From positions 9,438,585 to 9,502,584 of the forward strand of contig NC_062978.1 of the NCBI RefSeq assembly GCF_023078275.1: a stretch of DNA of 64,000 bases. The letters are read 5' to 3'. Both the position numbers and the translations under genes were made by a program. This document shows, in pieces, positions 12,701 through 21,856 of the stretch (its first letter is position 1; each line of letters starts with the position of its first letter). The notes under the pieces are model-generated. The model was not told the DNA's origin. It saw nothing but the letters and a program-made list of their open reading frames with translations, and ran no database searches. This DNA comes from Leguminivora glycinivorella (Eukaryota; Arthropoda; Insecta; Lepidoptera; Tortricidae).

Positions 12701-15700
12701 TAATATATGAATGAATTTTTATTGAACATTATATAAAAATATTTATAGAATATTTGATAAAAAGCTAGAAGCAAGGTAGGGTTAACTTTATACTTGATAG
12801 ATAATATTGTTTGTAAAATCAATATGGCTGACGACTATATGAGAATAATTTAGGTATACAAATGTGAAATGTACACTGTTTATTCTCATAGTTCAGTGTA
12901 TAATTTTCCATCATATTTGATAGGAAAATATATTGAAAAATATATGAGACAGCTATAACTGAATATTTTGAACTTTTGAAATACCGTCAGCGTAAGTTAT
13001 TTCAGATATTGGAGGACACCTTACAACTACAAACTAAGCAAAGGTTGTATACTATGGGCGCTAGGCGACGATGTACATACTTATATAGATAATTACATAC
13101 TTATATACTCGTACCTACATAGAAAACACCATGTCTCAAGAACAAGTGCACATCGCACAAATAAATGTCCTCCCCGGGATTCGAACCCAGGATCATTGGC
13201 ATAGCAGACAGGATAGATTGGTTGTTCCTATACCTTTCCATATCCATTACGAATACAGAAGAATACATTTTCACTCTGTTGACGTATCTGGCGGACATTT
13301 AACATTTGAGCAATAAACACACCGTGCAGGCATGCAATGTGTTAAATATTGTTGGGATCTATCAAATGCATACAAATATTAAGTACAATGTTATCAATAA
13401 GTGATAAAATCAGGGACGGCTATGAGTGTTTATATTAAAGCATACTTTTTTTTTCGAATATAAGCACTTAGGCTCAATTTGTTAGGGGTATAGATAGAGC
13501 TTATTGGCCTGGTGACTGTTAAGACTAAAGCAAGAGCGCTAAACGAATAATTTCGTACATTGACCCGGTTGTTCCTATCCCTTTCGCACGAGCATAAAAT
13601 CTACTGCTGTCCCGTAGTGAGTGACATTAGCCTGCAGTATTGCGTGACACCAATTAAGCACAAAAGCAATAGATACAACCGGGTCAATGTACAAAATAAT
13701 TATTGTATTTATTGTTTATCGTCAATACTTTATCGCAGAAGAACAGGTCTGCTTAATATAATATCTTAAGTATACATATTTATTGTTCGTATATAGCTTA
13801 AGTAATAAAGAAAAGACGCATTCCACAAGGATTTTCGTACAGAAGCTCATCTGTTACTACCAACCTCTATTGTGCGTGCAATAAATAATTATATATTAGA
13901 TGTTTCGTTAATGATGCCGGCTGTCGATGCCAGTGTGCGATCAATTTTATTATCATAACTCGCCTTAGTGTAAGGCCTCAGTGCACGCTGCACGCCCAGC
14001 GTGCAGCGGGGCAGGACGTGCGGCGTGCATGAACAATTGAAGCTCATAGGACGGTGTCAGGTAGAGCGGCATCGTTTTGCGTGTAAGCTAACACGGGAGC
14101 GGCAAACACGACCACTAGCCAGGCCTGTTCTACACCCGTCTTGGTACTCTTGGTCTGTGGCTAACAAGTGTCGGACACGTATAATATAGATAGTAACAGT
14201 CGAGCTTCTGTACGAAGATCTTCGTGGAAAGCGTCTTTTTATAGCATCTGTTAGTTTACCCAACAAATACTGCGTGGCTAGTAGCGTGATGGTCGGGCGG
14301 CCGAGCATCTGCTTCCAGCTCATCCCGAGGAAGGCGACGTTAGCGGTGAACGTGCTGGCGAGCAACGCTGTGTCGCGAGACATGTAGTACTCCTCGTAGT
14401 CGAAGTTCTGGACACGCGAGGGTTAAGGATGGTTTGAAGCCTGGCGTCCACTTAGGCGGAATCGAGCGGCGTCGAATCGAGTCCTCATACATTTGAATGC
14501 GATTCGACGCGTCGCTAATGGAATGGAATTCGCAGAAGGCGAATTAATGAGACGACACGGCGAGCCTAGTGGAAGTAGTGGACGCCAGGCTTTAGTGTGA
14601 AGCGGATCGACTTCATAAACAATTGGTCGTGCTGATCGATCCGAGGGGTCGTTCCACTGTATAGTAGCTAGGTACCTAATACATGTGGACCTCTTCTTTT
14701 TTGTTAGTAACATGTTGAATATAGGTATGTAATGGGTTAGTAAAAAAGAATGAAACACTCTTTTTAGCTTAATACAACAAATTAGGGTCCTAATGGAAAT
14801 TTTTGATAACTAAGGGAATCTATAATATAAACTATTAAAAACAAATAAAAAATATACCAGGGCTCACAGCAAGCGTATCCAAATTAAAATAAACCAAAAC
14901 GATACCTAAATATGTTTGATTCAAAGTCAAAACAACAAGTGGTCGACCAAGGAGATTTTGCCAAGAAGACTTCAGGAAGTTAATTTCTGCTTTGAGTGTG
15001 TCAACCATCAGCTCATAATCGGAAGCAATGTAGAATCGTTTCATGTCAGAAAACTATCGAAATAAATATATAAAAAATTAAATTTTTAGATCAGACTATG
15101 AGTCACCTACAGTCTGGCAGTCAGTCTGGCTAAAAAGAGTAGAAATTAAAATGTGGCAACACTAGTGATGTCCCGTTTTCTCATATTTATTGATTTGAAA
15201 AGGATGATACTATAATGTTGCCATTTTTTAATTTCTACTCTTTTTAGTCAGACTATGGGATATGGGGTGAATTGTCAGAGGATTGCATAAATGGCGCCTG
15301 CGGTTTCGGTATCTATTTTGGTCTATATTTTATTAAATCTTTGAGATGAAAAGTTACATATGGCGCCATCTGTAAAATACTCCAACTGGCTATCCCCATC
15401 AGGCAAAGACCGACACTAAAAAAATAAAGATTGTTATTATGTAATATAGAGAGATCAATTGTTAATAGAAAAATTACCTGTGGTGTAAAGGCGAATATCC
15501 TATCATTCAACGAGTACAACTTGCTTGTACTGAGTATACCAACATCTCGGGATTTTCTTCCGGACAGTCCAAGTTTTTTATTTCTACCTGGAAATAAAAG
15601 TAAAAAGTTTTCTAGCAACTGACTACTGCTACCCTAGGATTGACTGGATCGCTAATGTATAATGACTTACTACAGAAAAATTGATCACATGGATCATTAT

Positions 15701-18087
15701 TGAATATGGACAATATGATAATAGAGAAGTTTCCAGTAGTAAAAAAAAAAAATCTACACACGAAAAAAAGCATCAGATAATTATTAGAAAAACATAGACA
15801 CTAGTTTTTTTTAAACCCAATTTTTATTTAATGAGTCGGGGAGAAAGCTGTAAAGTAAATCAGTTGATCGTGACGTCACTCGACACAATTTCATATTAAC
15901 TCCATATTATCAATTTGATTAAATTTGTTTTGACAGTCCTTAACAAGAAGCTGATTTGGCTAGAAGGCAAGTAGCCTATTATGTATTTCAGGAATTTACC
16001 TAAATATGTGTAAAGATGACTTAGCACTCTAGCTGGTTGTACTTCAATAGGCGCAACCTCAGCTATCGTCTGTACGTGCAGATCATACTCGATCAACTTG
16101 TCCCGAATCTCATTGTCCTCAGCTAAGATAACGATCTGAACTACTACGTCGGGCTTCTTCTCTGAACACAGTCTTCTGTTCAGTGGGTCCAGTTCTCCGA
16201 CAGCTAGGAAACCCTGCGAACATATACATGTAAAATTATTTTTACATAAATTGAAAATTTTTAAGAAAACATTGCAGTAAGAAATAAATTTAATTAGAAA
16301 CCAAAATAAATGTCCCCAATGGCCCCTCCTACAATTTACAATCTAATATAGTTTTTGGCTAGTCTATGGCCAAGAGTAAGCCCATTTATAATATAAAAAA
16401 AAAACCAAATCTCCACATAACAAACTTCTAATTTTGAAAGTGAAAAAACTCGCTTCCTCTTACCTCTTGCAAGAGCTTTCCCAAAATATATAAAGACTGA
16501 CCCCAAATAAAAGGACAGCGGCCCAGCGGTATACGCTCCTGGCTCCCGGGTTGGCACAGTTCCAGATTAGCCTTCTCTGCCGGCACCGCATAAAGCTCTG
16601 GCACCAGCTTTATCCCATCATCCCCTTTCCTTATCATTATATTTTCTAACTTCTGCATATAATCTGATATATTTTGTTTCTCTCCTTGGAAGCAATAATC
16701 CAATATCAAGTAGCAGAAGAATAGAGGCCATTCACATTCTATATTCTCAAACATTCTCAGCTCCCAGGGCTCATAATACAATCTATTAGGATCTTCTCTT
16801 GGTGTCTTGTGTCCATCTCTGAGAAATCTTTTACACCCATATTTTCCTTGTAGTTTATTGACTATGGTCTCTCTAGTTTTTGTTATTAACTGTGGGTCGT
16901 CAACAGCAAATGCTGGATAGCTTATAATGGAAAGCAATCCAGAATCCAACTCTTTACTATTTGATTCTCTGGGCAACATGGATTGCAATACAGCTTGGCA
17001 TTTCTGAGCTTCATCAGCCAGTACATGAATGACACTGGAGGGGCCACCTCGGGCTCCAAAGAGGTCTAGCTCATTCATAGCCTCAAGAGCAGCTTTCGCC
17101 ATGCCAATGGAGCTGGCATTCAATTCTGGCAGCCCATGGTTTGTTTTATCACCTCTCTCCCAGATACCATAGTCAGGAGTGCAATAAGCTGACTCAATAT
17201 AAAACACTAGGTTCTGAATAAAAGCTACTTCATCCAATGAAAACACAATTTGCAGACCTGATGCTGTCATCTGGGCCAGAATCAAAAGGTAGAGGGAGAT
17301 GGCATCAACCTGCAAGTGACCCCACTCATTGTCTTTGACCACACTGCGGCCAGTAGTGGATGAATACTTGGCATGCAATGAGTCTAAAGGGTGTTGAGTA
17401 CTTTTGAATTTCTCAACTTTGTCTTTTTGTTGCATCATGGCCATTAAAAGACCTGTGGACCAAATATTGAAAAGAAAAACAAACTTTAAAATGATCAATT
17501 TATTTACTTAAAGTTCACTTATATCTATGTCTAAATATTTGCTTTATAAATACATATAATATGTTGTGAGAGTAGAATTTATGTCTGTTTGTAACGACTA
17601 GCATAAAATGAGAACAAATAATGATAAGGAAAATTACTGGCAAAAATTATATTAATAAGAAAATTTTAACTAACTTCATTTTGAGAAAAAGACTTAAAAT
17701 ACATGTGACCAGTTATCCATACTAATATTATAAACATGCTTTTTCACTTCATTTTGAGAAGCATGATAGACTTAAAATACATGTGACCAGTTATAATAAT
17801 ATATTTCATATGCAACAAAGTTACTTACCTCTCATCAACTTAACACAGCTTTGTTCTAGCTCATATGTTTTGGCACGGTCTTCATCTTGATCTGCAATCT
17901 TTTTGAAGGCCATAGACAGGCCCCATACCGCCAATATACAGTACAAATTGTCTCTAATCCAGGCATGATCATTGTCTGGGCTTGCAGGAAACAATCCAGT
18001 AACTGGCTGTTGATGATCCAAAATCAACTTATGCACTATCCTTTGGTAATAGTCCAGACGAACTCCAGAATTACTACGGGTTCTCAT
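785..18087 (-). CDS. PhKalpha: Phosphorylase b kinase regulatory subunit alpha (17 coding exons)
   Basis: Regulatory subunit of the phosphorylase kinase hexadecamer, which activates glycogen phosphorylase downstream of PKA and Ca2+. Coding exons, 5' to 3': 18087-17829, 17452-16464, 16213-16000, 15587-15478, then 15053-14906 or 14407-14260, 12692-12528, 12303-12136, 11514-11385, 10919-10831, 10534-10349, 8044-7788, 6282-6154, 5662-5524, 3546-3439, 2258-2140, 1667-1410, 1006-785. All have GT-AG borders and all phases agree, giving about 1229 residues (family about 1220-1240). The start MRTRSNSGVRLD matches the family N-terminus; an in-frame ATG six codons upstream is less likely. Recognisable blocks include WIRDNLYCILAVWGL, WERGDKTN and ECEWPLFFCYLILD in the glucoamylase-like domain, then VGELDPLNRR, GQWLRRRRLDGALNR, PQPEYRQLVVEALMVLTL and YDSAPSGSYGTMTYLARAV. 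The C-terminus CAIT is a CAAX box, as expected for the farnesylated alpha subunit. Exons 8 and 9 are poorly conserved linker. No disabling change is seen. Confidence 0.96.
1832..2000. mobile_element. Palindromic MITE-like element in PhK alpha intron
   Basis: Imperfect terminal inverted repeats: TATCTGTGTCGGACCGTTT on the left and, read from the other end, ATAATCTGTGTCGGAGCGTTT. The element is about 170 bp, AT-rich and non-coding. It lies between exons 15 and 16. Confidence 0.6.
2497..2565 (+). repeat. tRNA-derived SINE-like fragment
   Basis: Contains a box A-like GGTTGGTAGAGG and a box B-like AGTTCGAATCTCACC about 35 nt later. It cannot fold as a complete tRNA (no matching acceptor arm or CCA-end structure visible), so it is scored as a SINE head rather than a tRNA gene. 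Confidence 0.45.
2720..3132 (+). repeat. Lepidopteran SINE with tRNA-like region
   Basis: Begins after a (TTTA)n run and contains TTAGCTCAGTCG (box A-like) and GGGTTTCGAATCCCGG (box B-like), followed by T-rich sequence and the palindrome ACCGAGCGAAGCTCGGT near 3107. The arrangement is that of a tRNA-derived SINE. It lies in the intron between exons 14 and 15 of PhK alpha. Confidence 0.6.
4536..4863 (+). repeat. Retroposon-like repeat with shared 3' end
   Basis: An open frame of about 74 codons ends in GEQFVLAPPI and a stop at 4760. The stretch 4727-4808 is nearly the same as 11242-11322, including the shared stop codon and CGAGAGAGATGG. The final CCCTAGTTGTATAG is the inverse of CTATACAACTAGGG in the other copy, so the 3' end may fold back. 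It could be the tail of a longer retroelement; no domain is recognised. Confidence 0.5.
4958..5046 (+). repeat. Common lepidopteran interspersed repeat, 3' fragment
   Basis: Carries CTGATGGTAAGCAGTGACCG and TAGCCTATG, followed by CCAACTCCAGAG. Related fragments occur at 21796-21856 (minus) and 58309-58362 (plus). From general knowledge this motif is widespread in lepidopteran genomes as the 3' end of a retroelement; which clade was not determined. Confidence 0.6.
5181..5354. mobile_element. GC-rich palindromic MITE
   Basis: Inverted ends: CCGCCACACATAAAGCGTTT at the left and AAAACGTGCATGTGTGGCC at the right. Internal inverted stretches are GATAGCGTAGCGTTAGCG and CGCTAACGCTCCGCCTACGC. About 174 bp, non-coding, in the intron after exon 13 of PhK alpha. 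Confidence 0.7.
5360..5503. mobile_element. Palindromic MITE with TA target site
   Basis: The ends GTACAGTGACCGGCATAAAT and, inverted, ATTTATGCCGGTGACTGTAC enclose about 140 bp. A TA dinucleotide stands on both sides. Further inward, GTACCTTGTCGCTTTT pairs with AAAGTGACAAGGTAC. It directly abuts the previous MITE and ends about 20 bp from exon 13's donor. Confidence 0.75.
7206..7787 (-). repeat. Three tandem partial copies of PhK alpha exon 11
   Basis: Downstream of exon 11 (8044-7788) its 3' part plus about 35 nt of intron is repeated three times with a period near 188 bp. The copies start near 7590, 7405 and 7206. The first still reads MPPNNEHTITAPLPENELRQ and has a good donor (GTGAGT). 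The second has lost its donor GT (GATAAC). The third is diverged, with frame breaks. The copies lack the exon's own acceptor and 5' half. A 50-nt pseudo-intron ending GGCAAG would join the first copy in frame, but it has no real pyrimidine tract, so the copies are more likely silent intron sequence. Confidence 0.85.
8366..10348 (-). repeat. Tandem array of PhK alpha exon 10 3' ends, 152-bp unit
   Basis: The 3' end of exon 10 (10534-10349) plus about 33 nt of the following intron is repeated head to tail. The marker GTTGAAGTCGAGCCCGTGCG occurs 14 times from about 8372 to 10352, a spacing of about 152 bp, counting the copy inside exon 10 itself. Copies are nearly identical, with scattered single changes (an AGAACT variant in two, GAGCGTCGCC in one). 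Most have GTCAGT donors, two have GTGAGT, and the last copy has GTACTG. At least nine copies lost 2 nt at the GCGGAGCAGGAG position. Only exon 10 proper carries an acceptor with a pyrimidine tract. The array sits in intron 10. Confidence 0.95.
11242..11347 (+). mobile_element. 106-bp retroposed fragment with 13-bp target duplication
   Basis: Flanked on both sides by TCGAGATGCGTTT (11229-11241 and 11348-11360), and ends in an A-rich tail (GGAACAAAACAAA). The body matches 4727-4808. A target duplication of 13 bp with an A-rich tail indicates target-primed reverse transcription of a 5'-truncated copy. It landed 38 nt downstream of PhK alpha exon 8 without touching the donor. Confidence 0.75.
13101..13298 (-). 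repeat. tRNA-derived SINE (minus)
   Basis: On the minus strand it contains box B-like GGGTTCGAATCCCGGGG preceded by a degenerate tRNA-like head. The open frame over it is incidental. It lies in the intron between exons 5b and 6 of PhK alpha. Confidence 0.5.
13555..13692. mobile_element. Palindromic MITE
   Basis: GTACATTGACCCGGTTGT at the left is mirrored by ACAACCGGGTCAATGTAC at the right, a perfect 18-bp inverted repeat. The interior is non-coding. It sits in the large intron of PhK alpha. Confidence 0.8.
14260..14407 (-). CDS. PhKalpha: PhK alpha alternative exon 5b
   Basis: A 148-nt exon reading NFDYEEYYMSRDTALLAST and later SWKQMLGRPTITLLAT, with a TGTCCAG acceptor and a GTAAAC donor. 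It aligns over its whole length with exon 5a (FYIASDYELM with YYMSRDTALL; SWQNLLGRPL with SWKQMLGRPT). The segment corresponds to the vertebrate stretch that includes the FTPQF...FYLA block. It is separated from 5a by a 498-nt intron that contains a palindromic MITE. Confidence 0.88.
14438..14591. mobile_element. MITE between the two alternative PhK alpha exons
   Basis: AGCCTGGCGTCCACTT is mirrored by AGTGGACGCCAGGCT, and the interior has inverted GATTCGACG-type words. At about 154 bp it takes up a third of the 498-nt intron between exons 5a and 5b, immediately upstream of the 5b acceptor, so it could affect exon choice (inference). Confidence 0.75.
14906..15053 (-). CDS. PhKalpha: PhK alpha alternative exon 5a
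   Basis: A 148-nt exon, phase 0 in and phase 1 out, reading FSDMKRFYIASDYELM and later SWQNLLGRPLVVLTL. It is bounded by an ATAG acceptor and a donor reading GTATCG. Downstream exon 5b has the same length, phases and residue pattern, and both create an Asp codon at the junction with the next exon (12692). Only one can be used at a time: neither gives a +1 shift and both give another shift. The upstream partner ends FAFTPQ. Confidence 0.88.
15122..15253. mobile_element. MITE, GTTGCCA family, copy 1
   Basis: The ends CAGTCTGGCTAAAAAGAGTA and, inverted, TACTCTTTTTAGTCAGACT enclose the paired words ATGTGGCAACA and AATGTTGCCAT. Diverged copies are at 38225-38330 and 38690-38845. It lies just upstream of PhK alpha exon 5a. 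Confidence 0.75.
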
Positions 18088-18109
18088 CGTGGACCAGTAA
18101 GTCACTAAA

Positions 18110-18423
18110 GCAGCATTTTCACTAATTTATCGTTTAAAATTATTCTCTGTCTTGTGGTCTATTTTGATTATGTCATTTGAAAGTCGCAATTGTCAAATCA
18201 AATGTCAAAGACGTACATTTCACTAAAAGTATTCGAGTTAGTGCTGAAAACGCGGAAGTTATAGTAAAAGCGGAAAATCTGCGGAAAAATTACTGACAGT
18301 GACAGTAGTAAGAGTGACACTGACAGTCTGACACTGACACGACACGTCCAGTCGAGCAACAAACAATATAATCTTTACACATTTGATATTGACACGTCCA
18401 GTCAAGCAACAAACAAATATGTA
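18110..18423. promoter_or_regulatory. Putative promoter and 5' region of the PhK alpha gene
   Basis: This spacer lies upstream of the PhK alpha start codon (18087, minus) and of the plus-strand membrane protein gene at 19549, so the two genes are divergent. It is rich in GACAGTGACA-type words. Two imperfect copies of GACACGTCCAGTCGAGCAAC stand about 50 bp apart (near 18343 and 18392). No clear TATA box is seen, and a promoter role is inferred from position only. Confidence 0.35.
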
Positions 18424-19452
18424 TTGAGGGCTTGCTCCATATCAAATCACTTGCTCATCCCTCGGCTACAAGCTCTCTCCGCCTTGATACCTGTAAATGC
18501 ATATTGGTCTCATAAAGATACACCTAGGTTTATATCTAGTTTTCGAAAAATTCAAGACCTGCCTGCCTTACTCTATAGCACAGGTAAAAATGTAATCTTT
18601 GAAACCGATTATAACTGTTTAATTTACTCTCCCAAAGTAATTTTAAATTTTAACATTAATAAAAATGACCCCGGAGCCAATGCAAAATTTAACAAAGAAT
18701 TGGAAAAGTGGGAAGATTTCTTACCAATTTACACAGACGCATCAAAACTGAACAATAATAGCTGTGTGGGAGCAGCAATTTGGATACCCAGATACCGTAT
18801 CCTTCTATCCTACAAATGCCCTTCACAGGCCTCTGTCTTTACCGGTGAATCAATTGCATTGATGGAGGCTGTGACATATGTAGAGTCTCACAGCATCCCA
18901 AAAGTTGTCATTTTCTCTGACGCTAAAAGCTGCTTACAGGCCGTATTGGGCAACCATTTCAAAATGAAAATGTTATCCCCATTCATCCTCAATCTGAAAC
19001 AAGCATTACACAGATGTCACGAAAAAGGCCTACAGATAACATTAGTCTGGATTCCTGGCCACTGCGGGATAGAAGGTAATGAGGATGCCGATATGTGGGC
19101 AAAACAAGCAATCCTCAATGGATCAGACTCACACAGCATGGTTCTCGCATCCGACCTAATGATTAAAGCTCGCCGTGATTTGAGAGATGACTGGCAAAAA
19201 CTATGGGACGCTTCCAGACGCCATGTTGGAAAACATTACGGAAACATACAGCCAATTATTCCATATAAACCATGGTTCTTCCGCTTCCGTTCCGCTACCA
19301 AATGGGCCACGTCTACACTCTGTCGTCTCCGATTAGGTCACGTCTGTACTCCGGTGTTCCTTGCCAAAATTAGGGTTCGGGATAGTTCCCTGTGCGAATG
19401 CGGGCTTGACGAAGGAAAAAGCCATAATAAAAAAAAAAAAAAAAAAAAAAAA
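18424..19452 (+). mobile_element. 5'-truncated non-LTR retrotransposon with RNase H domain
   Basis: A single open frame of about 335 codons without its own ATG encodes the C-terminal part of a LINE ORF2. An RNase HI domain is clear: YTDAS, GESIALMEA, FSDAKSC and GNEDADMWAKQ supply the four acidic residues, and WIPGHCGIEGNE is the usual signature. It is followed by RLRLGHVCTP and the start of a Cys-rich tail (SLCECG), then stops abruptly in about 20 A residues (19429-19451), as if polyadenylated or primed early. RNase H after the RT suggests an I/LOA-like clade (family knowledge). No convincing target duplication was found. It lies between two divergent genes. Confidence 0.85.
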
Positions 19453-19548
19453 CGTCACGCTTCGTAACTCTGGCAGTAAATTTATTTATGGAAAATACTA
19501 AAATCAAAACTTTTTAGCCTAAAGTTTACTGGATTTTTGTTTATCACG

Positions 19549-20318
19549 ATGTTTTACGGTCGTTTAAGCTTTCTTATACTGTTTATTCCTATAGCTATAG
19601 GAGTAAATGAAAATGTATCTAAACCCGAAACGACCCACAATACTACAAGCAGTGCACCTAAAAACTTGTTACAAAAAGAAGACAACAGTACGAGGAAAGG
19701 AATCACTTTGCCCGTCGAAGGAGGTGGTGACATTATAGTCGCGCAGTTAAATACATCGATTATAAAAGAAAACGACGGTATTTTATTATCTAAAATGCCG
19801 TCAGAGGAATTTGGAGGTACTTCGACTAAAACCAAAGGACACGTCGTGGGCAGAACAGGTGCTCCGGTGATGCCAGACTTAAATCAAATTTCAACCAAAT
19901 CTCCTGTTGATACTCAGAAAAGTATTATTTTAGCTAAATTGAATAAAACAAAAACAGTGCCTCCTCAAACAAAAACTGTGTCTCTCAAACAAAAACAGTG
20001 CCTCCTCAAACAAAAACAGTGCCTCCTCAAACAAAAACAGTGCCTCACAAACCCCAAGTTTTAACATATAAAGAAGAAGGTGGCAGTATAATTGTAGAAA
20101 AAATGTCTCATCCCGGAATTGGTGATGGGTCATTTAAAACCCAGGCTAACAAGGCAGGCAGCCACCCGGGGATGATAATGCCCATTGTAATTACAATTCT
20201 GGTTGTACCTCTGTTTGCCGTGCTGGGCTACATGGCTCTAAAGAGGGGACAAGAAGCTTGGAAGAATAGGCATTACAAAAGGATGGACTTTTTACTTGAT
20301 GGGATGTATAATGACTAA
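19549..20318 (+). CDS. Small single-pass membrane protein, apparent frameshift
   Basis: I do not recognise the family. Starting at the ATG at 19549, a signal peptide (LSFLILFIPIAIGV) leads into a Thr/Ser/Asn-rich ectodomain of about 150 residues with possible N-glycosylation sites. Next comes a short tandem array of a 7-residue PPQTKTV unit (21-bp DNA repeat), a membrane segment (IVITILVVPLFAVLGYMAL) and a charged tail RGQEAWKNRHYKRMDFLLDG ending YND. Signal peptide, ectodomain and membrane helix suggest a type I cell-surface protein. The second 21-bp unit near 19980 is 20 bp long (GTGTCTCTCAAAC instead of GTGCCTCCTCAAAC), which throws the frame off by one; downstream residues are in the +1 frame. 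Either this is an indel in a repetitive stretch of the assembly or the allele is broken. The conserved-looking tail argues that the gene is real. Confidence 0.7.
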
Positions 20319-20336
20319 ATTTTAAGAACTTTCAAA

Positions 20337-20342
20337 AATAAA
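20337..20342 (+). promoter_or_regulatory. Candidate poly(A) signal
   Basis: AATAAA starts 19 nt after the stop codon of the membrane-protein gene, which would give a very short 3' UTR. Longer forms are possible because more A/T-rich sequence follows. Confidence 0.4.
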
Positions 20343-20965
20343 AACTGCTATGGTTGAAGATATTATCTGGTTGATAAATTCGAAAAGCAATAATTTTGAT
20401 TCAAACATTTACTACATTGCATAATTTAAATGTCATAGTTATTAAGATAAATGGGTTAAACATTGTTGTTTGCCGATTGTGAATGAAATTAATGTGTTAA
20501 TTGTTAACAAAGTAATATGATATGGACATGAAGCTGTTATTTTAGTAGATATCATTTGAATTTATTGTGGTGCTTCAGAATGTGCCTTATTGATGATAAA
20601 TTGAAAGTGGACCGACTAGCTAATATTTTTGTCTGTAGGTGTTAAGTTGCAGACAATATTACTATATTTTGTCTTCCTTTTATGATATTACTAAAGTTGT
20701 AATGTGATAGTAGGTAAAATAATCAAGTAGCTACATAATTGGTTGTAATAATTATAATGTTAAATTTTATATAAATGTTAAATATTGTAGTTACCAGAAT
20801 TTATGGCCAATGTTTTGTAAAATGATGAATTAACAATTAGGTAGATCTTAATCTACTGCTTATAGGGATCCTGCTAATTGAAAGGATATAATTCATGATA
20901 TATCTATCATAAAAGCATTAGACATAAAAAAAGCAATTCATAAAACTCCCGTAAGATTCAAACAT

Positions 20966-21151
20966 ATTTAAAAATATTTTAAGCGGGTTACTCACGTGTT
21001 AAGTAACCGAGGATCTTTCTGTGCGGGCTCATACTGCAAGCGCTTGCTCTGTGCCCTGCTACTCTTGAGAAAGATTCTCGGAAACGGATCGAAACATGTC
21101 GAACGTTACATCGACTTAACATGTGAGTAACCCGCTTAAATATTTTTAAAT
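20966..21151. mobile_element. Palindromic MITE with long inverted ends
   Basis: Left ATTTAAAAATATTTTAAGCG continuing GGTTACTCACGTGTTAAG is mirrored by CTTAACATGTGAGTAACC and CGCTTAAATATTTTTAAAT at the right end. That is about 38 bp of inverted repeat with two or three mismatches. The 186-bp element is non-coding. Confidence 0.8.
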
Positions 21152-21795
21152 ACATAATATTGGATATTATGAGCATTAGTTGGGATGGTAATAGGGTTAC
21201 ATGTTAAATATTATGATCTTGAAACAAATTCTGTGATGTTTGAGCAAAAATGATTATATAAGTATGTTAAATATAGTCAGTAGTATATCACAAAATAATT
21301 TGTCAGGCAGACCAACTAGCAGATCATCTTTTACTATTGAATACTCCTAAGCCTCTGTGTTCTTGACAATATGATATGCTAATATGTATACATTTGCCCC
21401 AGGAAACTTATGCATTTATAGAAGTATTGTTAAGTTTTATGATTATGATTTTCTACTTGCTATTTTAGATTATGTTTGTATCATTTTTTGAGTGGTATTT
21501 CTAAAGTCTAAGTACAATCATGTTTTAAGTTTTGTATTAATCAATTCAATCTTGCTTTGTACCAATTTCCCTGTATTTTTTATGTACCATATAATATAAC
21601 TATGACCGAATATGTCTATTTTGTTGGATACATATACATATATATTTGATAAAAGTCGTTTTTATTTCTTTTCAAATTCTCTTCATGTGCAATAAGAACC
21701 TTTTTATCAGAATTTCTGTTGGAATTCTAAGTGAACTTATGGAGAATACCCAGTAACGACTAAGTCTTTGAAGGGAGCTACTGAACTGAAAAAGG

Positions 21796-21856
21796 TTTGG
21801 CTACGGTGACTGCTTACCATCAGGCGGACTGTATGCTTATTTGCCATAGTGTAGTT
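21796..21856 (-). repeat. Common lepidopteran interspersed repeat fragment (minus)
   Basis: Reads CTACGGTGACTGCTTACCAT on the plus strand, the inverse of the motif at 4958-5046. It is a short decayed remnant. Confidence 0.55.

Noticed and set aside
13984..14056. Possible exon in the GC-rich stretch around GCACGCTGCACGCCCAGCGT
   Set aside because: No frame compatible with PhK alpha phases and no splice sites of quality; looks like a small palindromic repeat.
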